Origin: Actinobacteria bacterium HGW-Actinobacteria-2
GTDB taxonomy: Bacteria; Actinomycetota; Actinomycetes; Propionibacteriales; Propionibacteriaceae
Length of the DNA: 64,000 nt
NCBI GenBank assembly: GCA_002841335.1
Contig: PHEY01000002.1
Coordinates: forward strand, 186,001 to 250,000
Direction: 5' to 3'
The translations under genes and the position numbers were made by a program. Under the pieces are notes generated by a model, which was not told the DNA's origin, made no database searches, and saw only the letters and a program-made list of their open reading frames with translations. Shown here piece after piece: positions 1 to 6,622 of this stretch (its first letter is position 1; the number at the start of each line of letters is the position of its first letter).

Positions 1-565
1 CACGTGATCCGACCAACACCGCCAACTGCCCACGCGCCCGACGACCCAGATCGGACAGCACCGCGTCCACCCGCATCCGGCTGCCCACCGAGTGAAGCAA
101 CCAGATGAAGGCGGCCAGGCTGGTGAACAGCAGCATCACCGCCAGGATCACCGTCACCGCCGGCGCGTAGTCCGGACGTCCCAGCGAGCCCACATCCAAC
201 AGGCTGACGAAGGTGAAGGTGACCGTACCCAAGAAGATCGCCAGGATCACTCGGGTGGCCCGTGCCCGCAGGAAGTAGGAGACCGTCCGCGGCGAGTACT
301 GGCTCGAACCGAACTGCAGCAGCAGCACGACGAAGGAGAACACGAAGCCGGTGAAAGTGATCATGCCGCCACCGATAGCCGACAACAGTTGCGCGGTGGA
401 CGACGCCGACACCAGCTGCGGAACGTAGCCCCCGCGCATGAGTTCATCATCAACTTGGGAGACGAACTCACTGAGCGCGATCCCCGCCAGAACGCCGACG
501 GTGGGAATCACCCAGAAGGCGCGTTCCCACCACAGTCGCACTCTGGTTCGGCTGATCACGGCCAT
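1..565 (-). CDS. DUF2254 family membrane protein, N-terminal part only
   Basis: The reading frame opens with ATG at 565 and runs off the left edge of the window, so about 188 N-terminal residues are visible. A good ribosome binding site (GGAGG) lies 8 bases before the ATG. The visible part has a hydrophobic segment near residues 15-30, then the phrase MITFTGFVFSFVVLLLQFGS followed by SSQYSPR, and two further membrane segments. This arrangement is typical of DUF2254, a family of predicted inner-membrane proteins of unknown function. The stop codon lies outside the window. Function is unknown; the family call rests on recognised motifs and was not searched. Confidence 0.7.
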   Translation of the reverse strand, partial: MAVISRTRVRLWWERAFWVIPTVGVLAGIALSEFVSQVDDELMRGGYVPQLVSASSTAQLLSAIGGGMITFTGFVFSFVVLLLQFGSSQYSPRTVSYFLRARATRVILAIFLGTVTFTFVSLLDVGSLGRPDYAPAVTVILAVMLLFTSLAAFIWLLHSVGSRMRVDAVLSDLGRRARGQLAVLVGSR

Positions 566-695
566 CTGATGTACCTCCAGTGAGTCCGCAGCGACGTTGG
601 CGGAACCGACCTGTTCGCGTCAGTCTCTCAGGCTGACCGGGGCCCCGGCAGGCGCCACGCGAAGATCGTCCCGCCCGAAACGCGGCCCATCCGGC

Positions 696-858
696 ACGCC
701 TGAAGTGAGTTCCGTGTGGAACAGATGCTCGCCTGGTTTCGGCCCGGTGCTCGGGTTCAGGTGCCGATGGCCGAACTGCACGAAACTTCCGGGCCGATCT
801 TCGAGAAGATCAGCAACGCGGTCCCCGTCGACGGCGGCGACATCATCAGTCCCGCAGG
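696..858 (+). pseudogene. Decayed partial copy of the effector-binding gene at 2986
   Basis: This stretch aligns base for base with the first ~163 bases of the intact gene at 2986-3441; the shared 20-base block beginning CGGGTTCAGG is identical in both. The start codon has become ACG (696-698), one base is missing before the second methionine codon (a -1 frameshift near 725), and similarity stops after the codons for the GGDII motif. No ribosome binding site is left. It is best read as the remnant of a duplicated gene. The TPR regulator gene now lies between the remnant and the intact copy. Confidence 0.75.
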
Positions 859-1187
859 CCAGAATCGCCGAAAAATGGGGAAGGCGACGCCCAATCGAAG
901 CCGTCGCCCCCCGTTGATAGCCTCGCGTCTTGAACGTCGCCGCCCGACCCTTGAGTCGGTCATTGAGTACCCACAACCGACATTACGCCTTCTGGTGGGC
1001 ATGTGCGGTCAGACTCCTGGGTGTAACGGTTACCGCCCGTGACGATGTGCGAGGTCCGCGTTACTACCGCAATCGGATCCGAACCGTATCCCGTGGCCCC
1101 GCCAAGACGTCGCACCGAGCCCGTACGCCGCCTCCGAACTTTGTGGTTCTGCCTGCGAACCGCGGCTCTACCCGGGAGAATTGGAGA
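859..1187. other. Intergenic stretch without a recognisable gene
   Basis: This is the space between the decayed copy and the start of the TPR regulator. It must hold the regulator's promoter, but no convincing -35/-10 pair stands out. An 11-base palindrome (GTAAC-G-GTTAC) lies at 1023-1033. Open frames crossing the region have no ribosome binding site and no family resemblance. Confidence 0.4.
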
Positions 1188-2798
1188 GTGTCCCTGCCTT
1201 TTGGCCAGATACCCGAGCTCGTCGGCTGCGACGCAGAGCAGGCCGGTGAGGCGCTCCAGCGGGTCTTGGCGAGCCGCAGTTTCCAGGCAGCACCCAAGGC
1301 ACGAGACTTCCTGCGCTACGTGGCAACCGAAACGCTGGCCGGACGCGGGCAGCGCCTCAAAGAGTTCACCATCGCCCGATCGGTCATGGACCGCGGTACC
1401 GAGTTCGCGAGCCACACCGATTCAGCAGTGCGAGTTCAGGCCCGACGCGTCCGTCTTCTCCTGGAGCGCTACTACGCCGAAGACGGTGCCGACGACCCCA
1501 TCCGCATCACCATCCGCAAGGGCAGCTACGTCCCGACATTCAGCGCCTCCACCACCACACCCCCGCAGGACGAACCCGCGACCGAATGGACCGAAGGCCC
1601 CGGTCTCATCATCGGCAGGTTCGTGGACCTCAACTCCCCAGACGGAAAGTCGGCGCAATCCATCGGCGCCGCCGAGTCGCTCGCCCACGCCTTCAGCCAG
1701 TTTCCCGGGTTGAACGTCTACGGACCGATCTCGCTGACAGCCGATGATCTAGGCCCCGGCAAGGAGTTTCCGGCAACCACCCTGAGGGCGCAATATCTGC
1801 TGGAGGGCTCCGTGCGCGTCGAGCGGGAACGGCTGCGAGTCACGGCACGCCTGATCGACCTCGAAACCAGCCGCCTGGTCGTGGCCACCACCGCAGACCG
1901 CGATCTGGAGCAGTTCAGTGGCTTTCAAGCAGAGGGGCAACTGGCATCCGAAATCGCAGCGCAGCTGGGCGACTACCGCGGCGACCTTCAGCGCGACCTG
2001 GCCAGGCCCGGACGCTCTGCCCGACTTCCGAGCACCTACCAAGCGATGCTCCTCTTCTACGACTACCTCGACCACAACACGCAAGCTTCTGCGGCGGCGG
2101 CCGAGCAGGCGCTGCAGGCAGCCCTCAGCGACGAACCAGGAAACCCGCTGCTGTTGGCAATGCTCGCCTCAGCACAGGTGGCCATGACCGAAACTGGCGA
2201 CGCCGGCCAGGCACCAGCGCTCCTGGCCGCGGTGAAAGCCAATGCCGCACAGGCGCTGTCTATTCGCCCATCGGGGCTGGCCTACACCGCGCTCTCCCGC
2301 GCAGCACTCCTCGAATCGGACTTCGCCACCTGCCACCAAGAAGCACGCCGCGCCATCGCCTTGGAACCCACCAATCCCACCGTGCTCTTCTTGGCTGGAT
2401 ACCTCCTTGCCCACCACGGGGACTGGACTGAGGCAATCAACCTGATCGATTCGGCTCTTCGCCTGAACCCTCGAATGCCGACCTACTGCTTCACCCTGCG
2501 CGCGCTGGGTAGCTATCTCGATGGCAGGTGGGCCGACGCCCTGGCCGATGCCGCCGACACCCCCGAGCCACACCCGTATTTGGGGGCCGTGGTGCGCGCA
2601 CTTGCCCTCTATCGCCTCGGCCAACACGAGGCGGCGGTCACCAACCTGGCCGCCGCGATGGCGGTGTCTCCACACCTCGAGCAGATCGTGGCGTCCTCGG
2701 ACCTCTACCCTGAGCAGGTCAGGCGAGCTCTCCTCGACGGCATCACCGAAGCCAAGGGGGTCCTTCCTTTGGCAGATCCCCCGGCGACACACACCTGA
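1188..2798 (+). CDS. TPR-containing regulator-like protein with CyaA/TolB-type core
   Basis: Predicted cytosolic protein of 536 residues. The GTG at 1188 is chosen because GGGAGA lies 8 bases upstream and because similarity begins just after it; an earlier ATG at 930 would add unrelated sequence. Residues ~20-110 carry the pattern FLRYVATETL, then RLKEFTIARSVM and VRVQARRVR, a module common at the head of TPR regulators and adenylate-cyclase-like proteins. Residues ~140-260 resemble the domain in which such proteins assemble a multi-input alpha/beta fold. The C-terminal half is helical with TPR-like repeats. No cyclase or kinase motif is visible. This architecture is familiar from proteobacteria and Acidobacteria and is unusual in an actinobacterium. 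Ligand and targets are unknown. Confidence 0.65.
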   Translation: MSLPFGQIPELVGCDAEQAGEALQRVLASRSFQAAPKARDFLRYVATETLAGRGQRLKEFTIARSVMDRGTEFASHTDSAVRVQARRVRLLLERYYAEDGADDPIRITIRKGSYVPTFSASTTTPPQDEPATEWTEGPGLIIGRFVDLNSPDGKSAQSIGAAESLAHAFSQFPGLNVYGPISLTADDLGPGKEFPATTLRAQYLLEGSVRVERERLRVTARLIDLETSRLVVATTADRDLEQFSGFQAEGQLASEIAAQLGDYRGDLQRDLARPGRSARLPSTYQAMLLFYDYLDHNTQASAAAAEQALQAALSDEPGNPLLLAMLASAQVAMTETGDAGQAPALLAAVKANAAQALSIRPSGLAYTALSRAALLESDFATCHQEARRAIALEPTNPTVLFLAGYLLAHHGDWTEAINLIDSALRLNPRMPTYCFTLRALGSYLDGRWADALADAADTPEPHPYLGAVVRALALYRLGQHEAAVTNLAAAMAVSPHLEQIVASSDLYPEQVRRALLDGITEAKGVLPLADPPATHT

Positions 2799-2985
2799 GC
2801 CGCACCGCACCGGGCAGAGGTTCCTCTTCAGGGGGTCTGGAACCACCCGGTTCGACCTCACGCAAAGCTCGTCCGGCCACCAGTCTCCCTGCCCAACCGC
2901 TGGAGCGTTTCCCCCACATCGACGCAACCGTCACCGGTGAGCAGTAGCGTGGTGGATGCACCCCACCACATGACAGGAGGGTCGC

Positions 2986-3441
2986 ATGCCCGAAGTTAAT
3001 CCCCATCTGGAAGTGATGCCCGCCTGGGTCCGAGCCGGTATTCGGGTTCAGGTGCCGATGGCCGAACTGCACGAAACCTTCGGCCCGATCTACGAGAAGG
3101 TCAGCAACGCGGTCACCGCCGGCGGTGGCGACATCATCGGTCCGGCCTACGCCTGCTACTTCGGTGAACCCACCGACATCATCGACGTCGAGATCGGCTT
3201 CGGCATCTCCGCGCCGATCGTCAGCGATGAGCTCACCGTCACCCAGGTACCGTCCGCCGAGGTCGTCGTCGGCACCCACATCGGGCCGTACGAGCAACTC
3301 GAGGACAGCTACGAGAAGCTGGTGCCGTGGATGGTCACCAACGACATCGACCTGGCCGACCACATGTACGAGCTGTACGACACCATGCCCGGTGACGACC
3401 CGGCCGGTCCGATCACCCGCCTGGTGTTCCCGATGCGCTGA
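2986..3441 (+). CDS. GyrI-like / AraC effector-binding domain protein
   Basis: A stand-alone 151-residue effector-binding domain protein with no DNA-binding part. AGGAGGGT lies just upstream of the ATG. The phrase VQVPMAELHETFGPIYEKV, the central PAYACYFG and the later VVVGTHIGPYEQLEDSYEKL fit the GyrI-like small-molecule-binding fold, which binds hydrophobic cations or similar ligands. The length of ~150 residues is normal for single-domain members. A decayed partial copy of the gene lies at 696-858. The ligand is not predictable from sequence. Confidence 0.8.
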   Translation: MPEVNPHLEVMPAWVRAGIRVQVPMAELHETFGPIYEKVSNAVTAGGGDIIGPAYACYFGEPTDIIDVEIGFGISAPIVSDELTVTQVPSAEVVVGTHIGPYEQLEDSYEKLVPWMVTNDIDLADHMYELYDTMPGDDPAGPITRLVFPMR

Positions 3442-3445
3442 GCCC

Positions 3446-4150
3446 TCAGCCCGCCCGCCGGACCACCCCGGACGGCAACTCCCCCACCCCGTCCAGGACG
3501 GCCACCGAAGCGGCATCGGCGATGCCCGCGGACGTCCGGCGCTCCTGCAGGACGAGGTGCGTCACGCCCTCACCCTGCAGCCAGCCGATCAGTTCGACCA
3601 GTTGCGCCGAGTTGTGATGCTCGGCATCGACGGTGACCCGCACCTCGTAGTCGACACCGGAGGCCAGCACCTGTCGCAGGCTGCGCAACACCGGGGCGGC
3701 CGCAGCCACCGAGCCGGTCAGCGCCGGGTAGTGCTCCGGTAGCCCTTTGACGTCGAGCCCCACCCAGTCCAGCTGCGGCAGCAGCACGTCCAACCGGGCC
3801 GGACGGACCCCGCTGGTGTGCAGCCCCACGGCAAACCCGAGCTCCCGCACCTGATCGACGGCCGCAGGCAACCCCGCCTGAATGGTCGGCTCGCCGCCGG
3901 AGAACACCACCGCGTCCAACAGCCCAACCCGGGCACTCAGGTGTGACCACACCTGCGACCAGGCCACGTGGCCCGGACGACCAGGATCGATCAGGTCAGG
4001 GTTGTGGCAGTAGGTGCAGCGCCACGGGCAGCCCTGGGTGAACACGGTGGCCACCAACCGACCTGGCCAGTCACAGACCGAGAGTCTGGCCAGGCCGGCG
4101 ATGGCCAGCCCGGGGTCGACGACCGCCGGGCTGGTCTGCGGGGTGCTCAC
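3446..4150 (-). CDS. nrdG: Anaerobic ribonucleotide reductase activating protein (radical SAM)
   Basis: NrdG uses S-adenosylmethionine and a [4Fe-4S] cluster to install the glycyl radical on NrdD under anaerobic conditions. The cluster motif CPWRCTYC (CxxxCxxC) lies near residue 40, followed by HNPDL and the GGEPT motif near residue 87, both typical of radical SAM activases. At 234 residues it is within the range of the pyruvate-formate-lyase-activase-like NrdG group. The GTG start overlaps the nrdD stop codon by four bases (GTGA), so the two are translationally coupled and share the cobalamin riboswitch upstream of nrdD. Confidence 0.93.
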   Translation of the reverse strand: MSTPQTSPAVVDPGLAIAGLARLSVCDWPGRLVATVFTQGCPWRCTYCHNPDLIDPGRPGHVAWSQVWSHLSARVGLLDAVVFSGGEPTIQAGLPAAVDQVRELGFAVGLHTSGVRPARLDVLLPQLDWVGLDVKGLPEHYPALTGSVAAAAPVLRSLRQVLASGVDYEVRVTVDAEHHNSAQLVELIGWLQGEGVTHLVLQERRTSAGIADAASVAVLDGVGELPSGVVRRAG

Positions 4151-6249
4151 ACCAACACGCGGGACTCTTCGAAGGCCACCCGCTCGTCGAACTCGCCACG
4201 CTTGCCGATGTTGAAGCTGGAGATCGGACGGTGGTAGCCCATCACCCGCGTCCAGACCTCACAGCTCTGCTCCACGTCGGCATCCGCGCAGGTCGGGCAG
4301 GTGTGGTGCTCGCCGGCCAGGTAGCCGTGCGCCGGGCAAATCGAGAAGGTCGGCGTGATGGTGATGTAGGGCAACCCGAAGCTGGTCAGCGATCGGCGCA
4401 CCAGCTGCTTGGCTGCCTCGGCGTCAGAGATCCTTTCGCTCATGTACAGGTGCAGCACGGTGCCGCCGGTGTACTTGCGCTGCAGTTCCTCCTGGCGGGC
4501 CAACGCCTCGAACGGGTCGTCGGTGAAGCCCACCGGCAGCTGGGAGGAGTTGGTGTAGTACGGGTTGGCGTCCGTCCCGGCCTGAAGGATGCCGGTGAAG
4601 CGTTTGCGGTCCTCTTTGGCGAAGCGGTAGGTGGTGCCTTCGGCCGGGGTGGCCTCCAGGTTGTACAGGTGGCCGGTGGCCTCCTGGAACTCCACCATCC
4701 GGGTCCGGATGTGATCCAGCACCCGCACCGCCAGGCCGTGTCCGCGGGGGTCGGTGATGTCATAGGCGTCGCCGGCGAAGTTGCGGATCATTTCATTGAC
4801 GCCGTTGACCCCGATCGTGGAGAAGTGGTTGCGCAGCGTCCCCAGGTAGCGCTTGGTGTAGGGGAACAGGCCCTCGTCGATGTAGCGCTGGATCACCTTG
4901 CGCTTCACCTCCAGGGAGTCCTTGGCCAGCACGAGCAGCCGATCCAACGCCAGCAGCAGGCCGGTCTCGTCCCCGGCATGGACGTAGCCCAGCCGGGCCA
5001 TGTTCACCGTGACCACACCGAGTGAGCCGGTCTGTTCCGCCGACCCGAACAGCCCGTTTCCACGCTTGAGCAGCTCGCGCAGATCCAGCTGCAACCGGCA
5101 GCACATCGAGCGCACCATGTTCGGGCTGAGGTCGGAGTTGATGAAGTTCTGGAAGTAGGGCAGGCCGTACTTGGCGGTCATCTCGAACAGGGCGGACGCG
5201 TTGGGCGAATCCCAGTCGAAGTCGGCGGTCATGTTGTAGGTGGGGATCGGGAAGGTGAACACCCGACCCGAAGCGTCGCCTTCGGTCATCACTTCGATGT
5301 AGGCCCGGTTGATCAGGTCCATCTCGGCTTGCAGTTCTCCGTAGGTGAAGTCGCATTCGACCCCGCCGACGACCGGGACGTCCTCGCGCAGGTCTTCGGG
5401 GCAGACCCAGTCGAAGGTGAGGTTGGTGAAGGGGGTTTGGGTGCCCCAGCGCGAGGGCACGTTGAGGTTGTAGATCAGCTCCTGAATGCTCTGCTTCACC
5501 TGCTCGTAGCTGAGCCCGTCCAGCCGGACGAAGGGTGCCAGGTAGGTGTCGAAAGAGCTGAACGCCTGCGCCCCGGCCCACTCGTTCTGCAGACAGCCCA
5601 GGAAGTTCACCATCTGTCCGACCGCGGACGACAGGTGCTTGGGCGGCTGGGCGTCGATCTTGCCCGGCACCCCGTTGAGACCCTCGCGCAGCAGGGTCTT
5701 CAGCGACCACCCGGCGCAGTATCCGCTGAGCATGTCGAGGTCGTGGATGTGGAAGTCGCCCTCGCGGTGGGCCGTCCCGATCTCGGGGGCGTACACGTGG
5801 GAGAGCCAGTAGTTGGCGGTGATCTTGCCCGAGGTGTTCAGGATCAGACCACCCAAGGAGTAGCCCTGGTTGGCGTTGGCGTTGATCCGCCAGTCGGCCC
5901 GGTCGAGGTACTCGTTGATCGAGTTGGCCACGTCGACCATGACGTGTTTGGTCTCGCGGAGCTTGTGGTGCTGCTCCCGATAGACGATGTAGGCCCGCGC
6001 GGTCGCGGTGTAGCCCAAGCCCAGCAGCAGACTTTCCACCGCGTCCTGGATCTCCTCGATGTGGGGAGCATCGCCGCGTCGACCGAGCTTGATGCCGATC
6101 TGGCGGGCGAGCAGTTGGGCCTCGGCGCCGCCGAGTTCGCCGGTGGCGTAGCCGGCGCGGGAGATGGCCGATTCGATCCGGGACAGGTCGAACTCGGCGG
6201 AACTGTGATCGCGCTTGATGATCTGGGACGGGGTGGCTAGGTCGGTCAT
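4147..6249 (-). CDS. nrdD: Anaerobic (class III) ribonucleoside-triphosphate reductase
   Basis: The 700-residue catalytic subunit reduces ribonucleoside triphosphates to deoxy forms when oxygen is absent. An ATP-cone domain (residues ~8-100, starting IKRDHSSAEFDLSRIESAIS) precedes the barrel. The C terminus has the zinc site with cysteines in SICPAHGY, CPTC and SCEVW, then RVMGYHRP, whose Gly671 is the expected glycyl-radical residue. The ATG at 6249 has AAGGAA just upstream. It is followed by nrdG with a GTGA overlap and preceded by a cobalamin riboswitch, which suggests repression when B12 is plentiful and can serve a B12-dependent class II reductase elsewhere in the genome (inference). Confidence 0.95.
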   Translation of the reverse strand: MTDLATPSQIIKRDHSSAEFDLSRIESAISRAGYATGELGGAEAQLLARQIGIKLGRRGDAPHIEEIQDAVESLLLGLGYTATARAYIVYREQHHKLRETKHVMVDVANSINEYLDRADWRINANANQGYSLGGLILNTSGKITANYWLSHVYAPEIGTAHREGDFHIHDLDMLSGYCAGWSLKTLLREGLNGVPGKIDAQPPKHLSSAVGQMVNFLGCLQNEWAGAQAFSSFDTYLAPFVRLDGLSYEQVKQSIQELIYNLNVPSRWGTQTPFTNLTFDWVCPEDLREDVPVVGGVECDFTYGELQAEMDLINRAYIEVMTEGDASGRVFTFPIPTYNMTADFDWDSPNASALFEMTAKYGLPYFQNFINSDLSPNMVRSMCCRLQLDLRELLKRGNGLFGSAEQTGSLGVVTVNMARLGYVHAGDETGLLLALDRLLVLAKDSLEVKRKVIQRYIDEGLFPYTKRYLGTLRNHFSTIGVNGVNEMIRNFAGDAYDITDPRGHGLAVRVLDHIRTRMVEFQEATGHLYNLEATPAEGTTYRFAKEDRKRFTGILQAGTDANPYYTNSSQLPVGFTDDPFEALARQEELQRKYTGGTVLHLYMSERISDAEAAKQLVRRSLTSFGLPYITITPTFSICPAHGYLAGEHHTCPTCADADVEQSCEVWTRVMGYHRPISSFNIGKRGEFDERVAFEESRVLV

Positions 6250-6280
6250 TGTCCGGTTCCTTCGTTGATGCCTCTCGCAC

Positions 6281-6353
6281 CCGAAGACGCCCTCACGGAG
6301 ACGTGCGAACCTGCCCGGTTCCGCACGACCCTCCCACGAGGTCGCGTCTTCGG
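6281..6353 (-). promoter_or_regulatory. Long hairpin between riboswitch and nrdD (expression platform)
   Basis: Positions 6281-6290 and 6344-6353 are perfect 10-base complements (CCGAAGACGC on the + strand against GCGTCTTCGG). A second, inner hairpin pairs the GTGCG..AACC and GGTTCGCAC segments. The same GTCTTCGG octamer recurs at 6382-6389 inside the riboswitch's 3' end, so the arm at 6281-6290 could pair with either copy. That is what a switch between alternative folds would need. There is no U-run, so control by translation or Rho is more likely than intrinsic termination. Confidence 0.5.
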
Positions 6354-6364
6354 CACTCCGCGGC

Positions 6365-6563
6365 GCGGAGCGGCAGGGCAGGTCTTCGGACTCGTGGGCG
6401 CGTCTGTTCGACGTTGTCCTAGCGGCCGTCGCTTCCCAGGATCACTCCCAGTGCTTGGTGACGGCCTTCGTTCCCACTTACCGCTGCGGGGCAGTTCCGG
6501 ATTCGCACCGGATTCCCTCTTACGACCACCGACTCTGGCTGACCCGGCGGAACCTTGCCTGAC
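6365..6563 (-). promoter_or_regulatory. Cobalamin (B12) riboswitch upstream of nrdDG
   Basis: On the minus strand the RNA reads through the classic B12-aptamer landmarks in order: GGGAATCCGGTGCGAATCCGG, then AACTGCCCCGCAGCGGTAA (the B12-box region), AAGTGGGAACGAAGGCC, and the closing GAGTCCGAAGACCTGCC. The order and spacing match the known cobalamin aptamer of about 200 bases. It lies ~115 bases upstream of the nrdD start in the same orientation. By analogy with other B12 switches it should lower nrdDG expression when adenosylcobalamin is bound. The exact borders are estimated. Confidence 0.92.
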
Positions 6564-6579
6564 CACCATATACCGATAC

Positions 6580-6593
6580 TTACATCGATGTAA
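6580..6593. promoter_or_regulatory. 14-base perfect palindrome in the nrdDG promoter region
   Basis: TTACATCGATGTAA is a perfect palindrome, directly followed by a second palindrome, CTAGCTAG (6594-6601). On the minus strand TTACAT could serve as the -35 box with TATGGT 17 bases downstream as -10, so a bound repressor would block transcription of the riboswitch and nrdDG. The CG centre is as in LacI-type operators, but the cognate regulator is unknown. It does not fit the NrdR-box or FNR consensus. Confidence 0.45.
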
Positions 6594-6622
6594 CTAGCTA
6601 GATGTTGTGGTCGATCCGAACC

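Noticed and set aside
1023..1033. Palindrome GTAAC-G-GTTAC upstream of the TPR regulator
   Set aside because: Only 11 bases with no second site and no promoter elements nearby; chance is likely.
6566..6601. NrdR box before nrdDG
   Set aside because: The palindromes there do not match the ACACTATATATTGTGT-like consensus, and no pair of boxes with the usual spacing is present.
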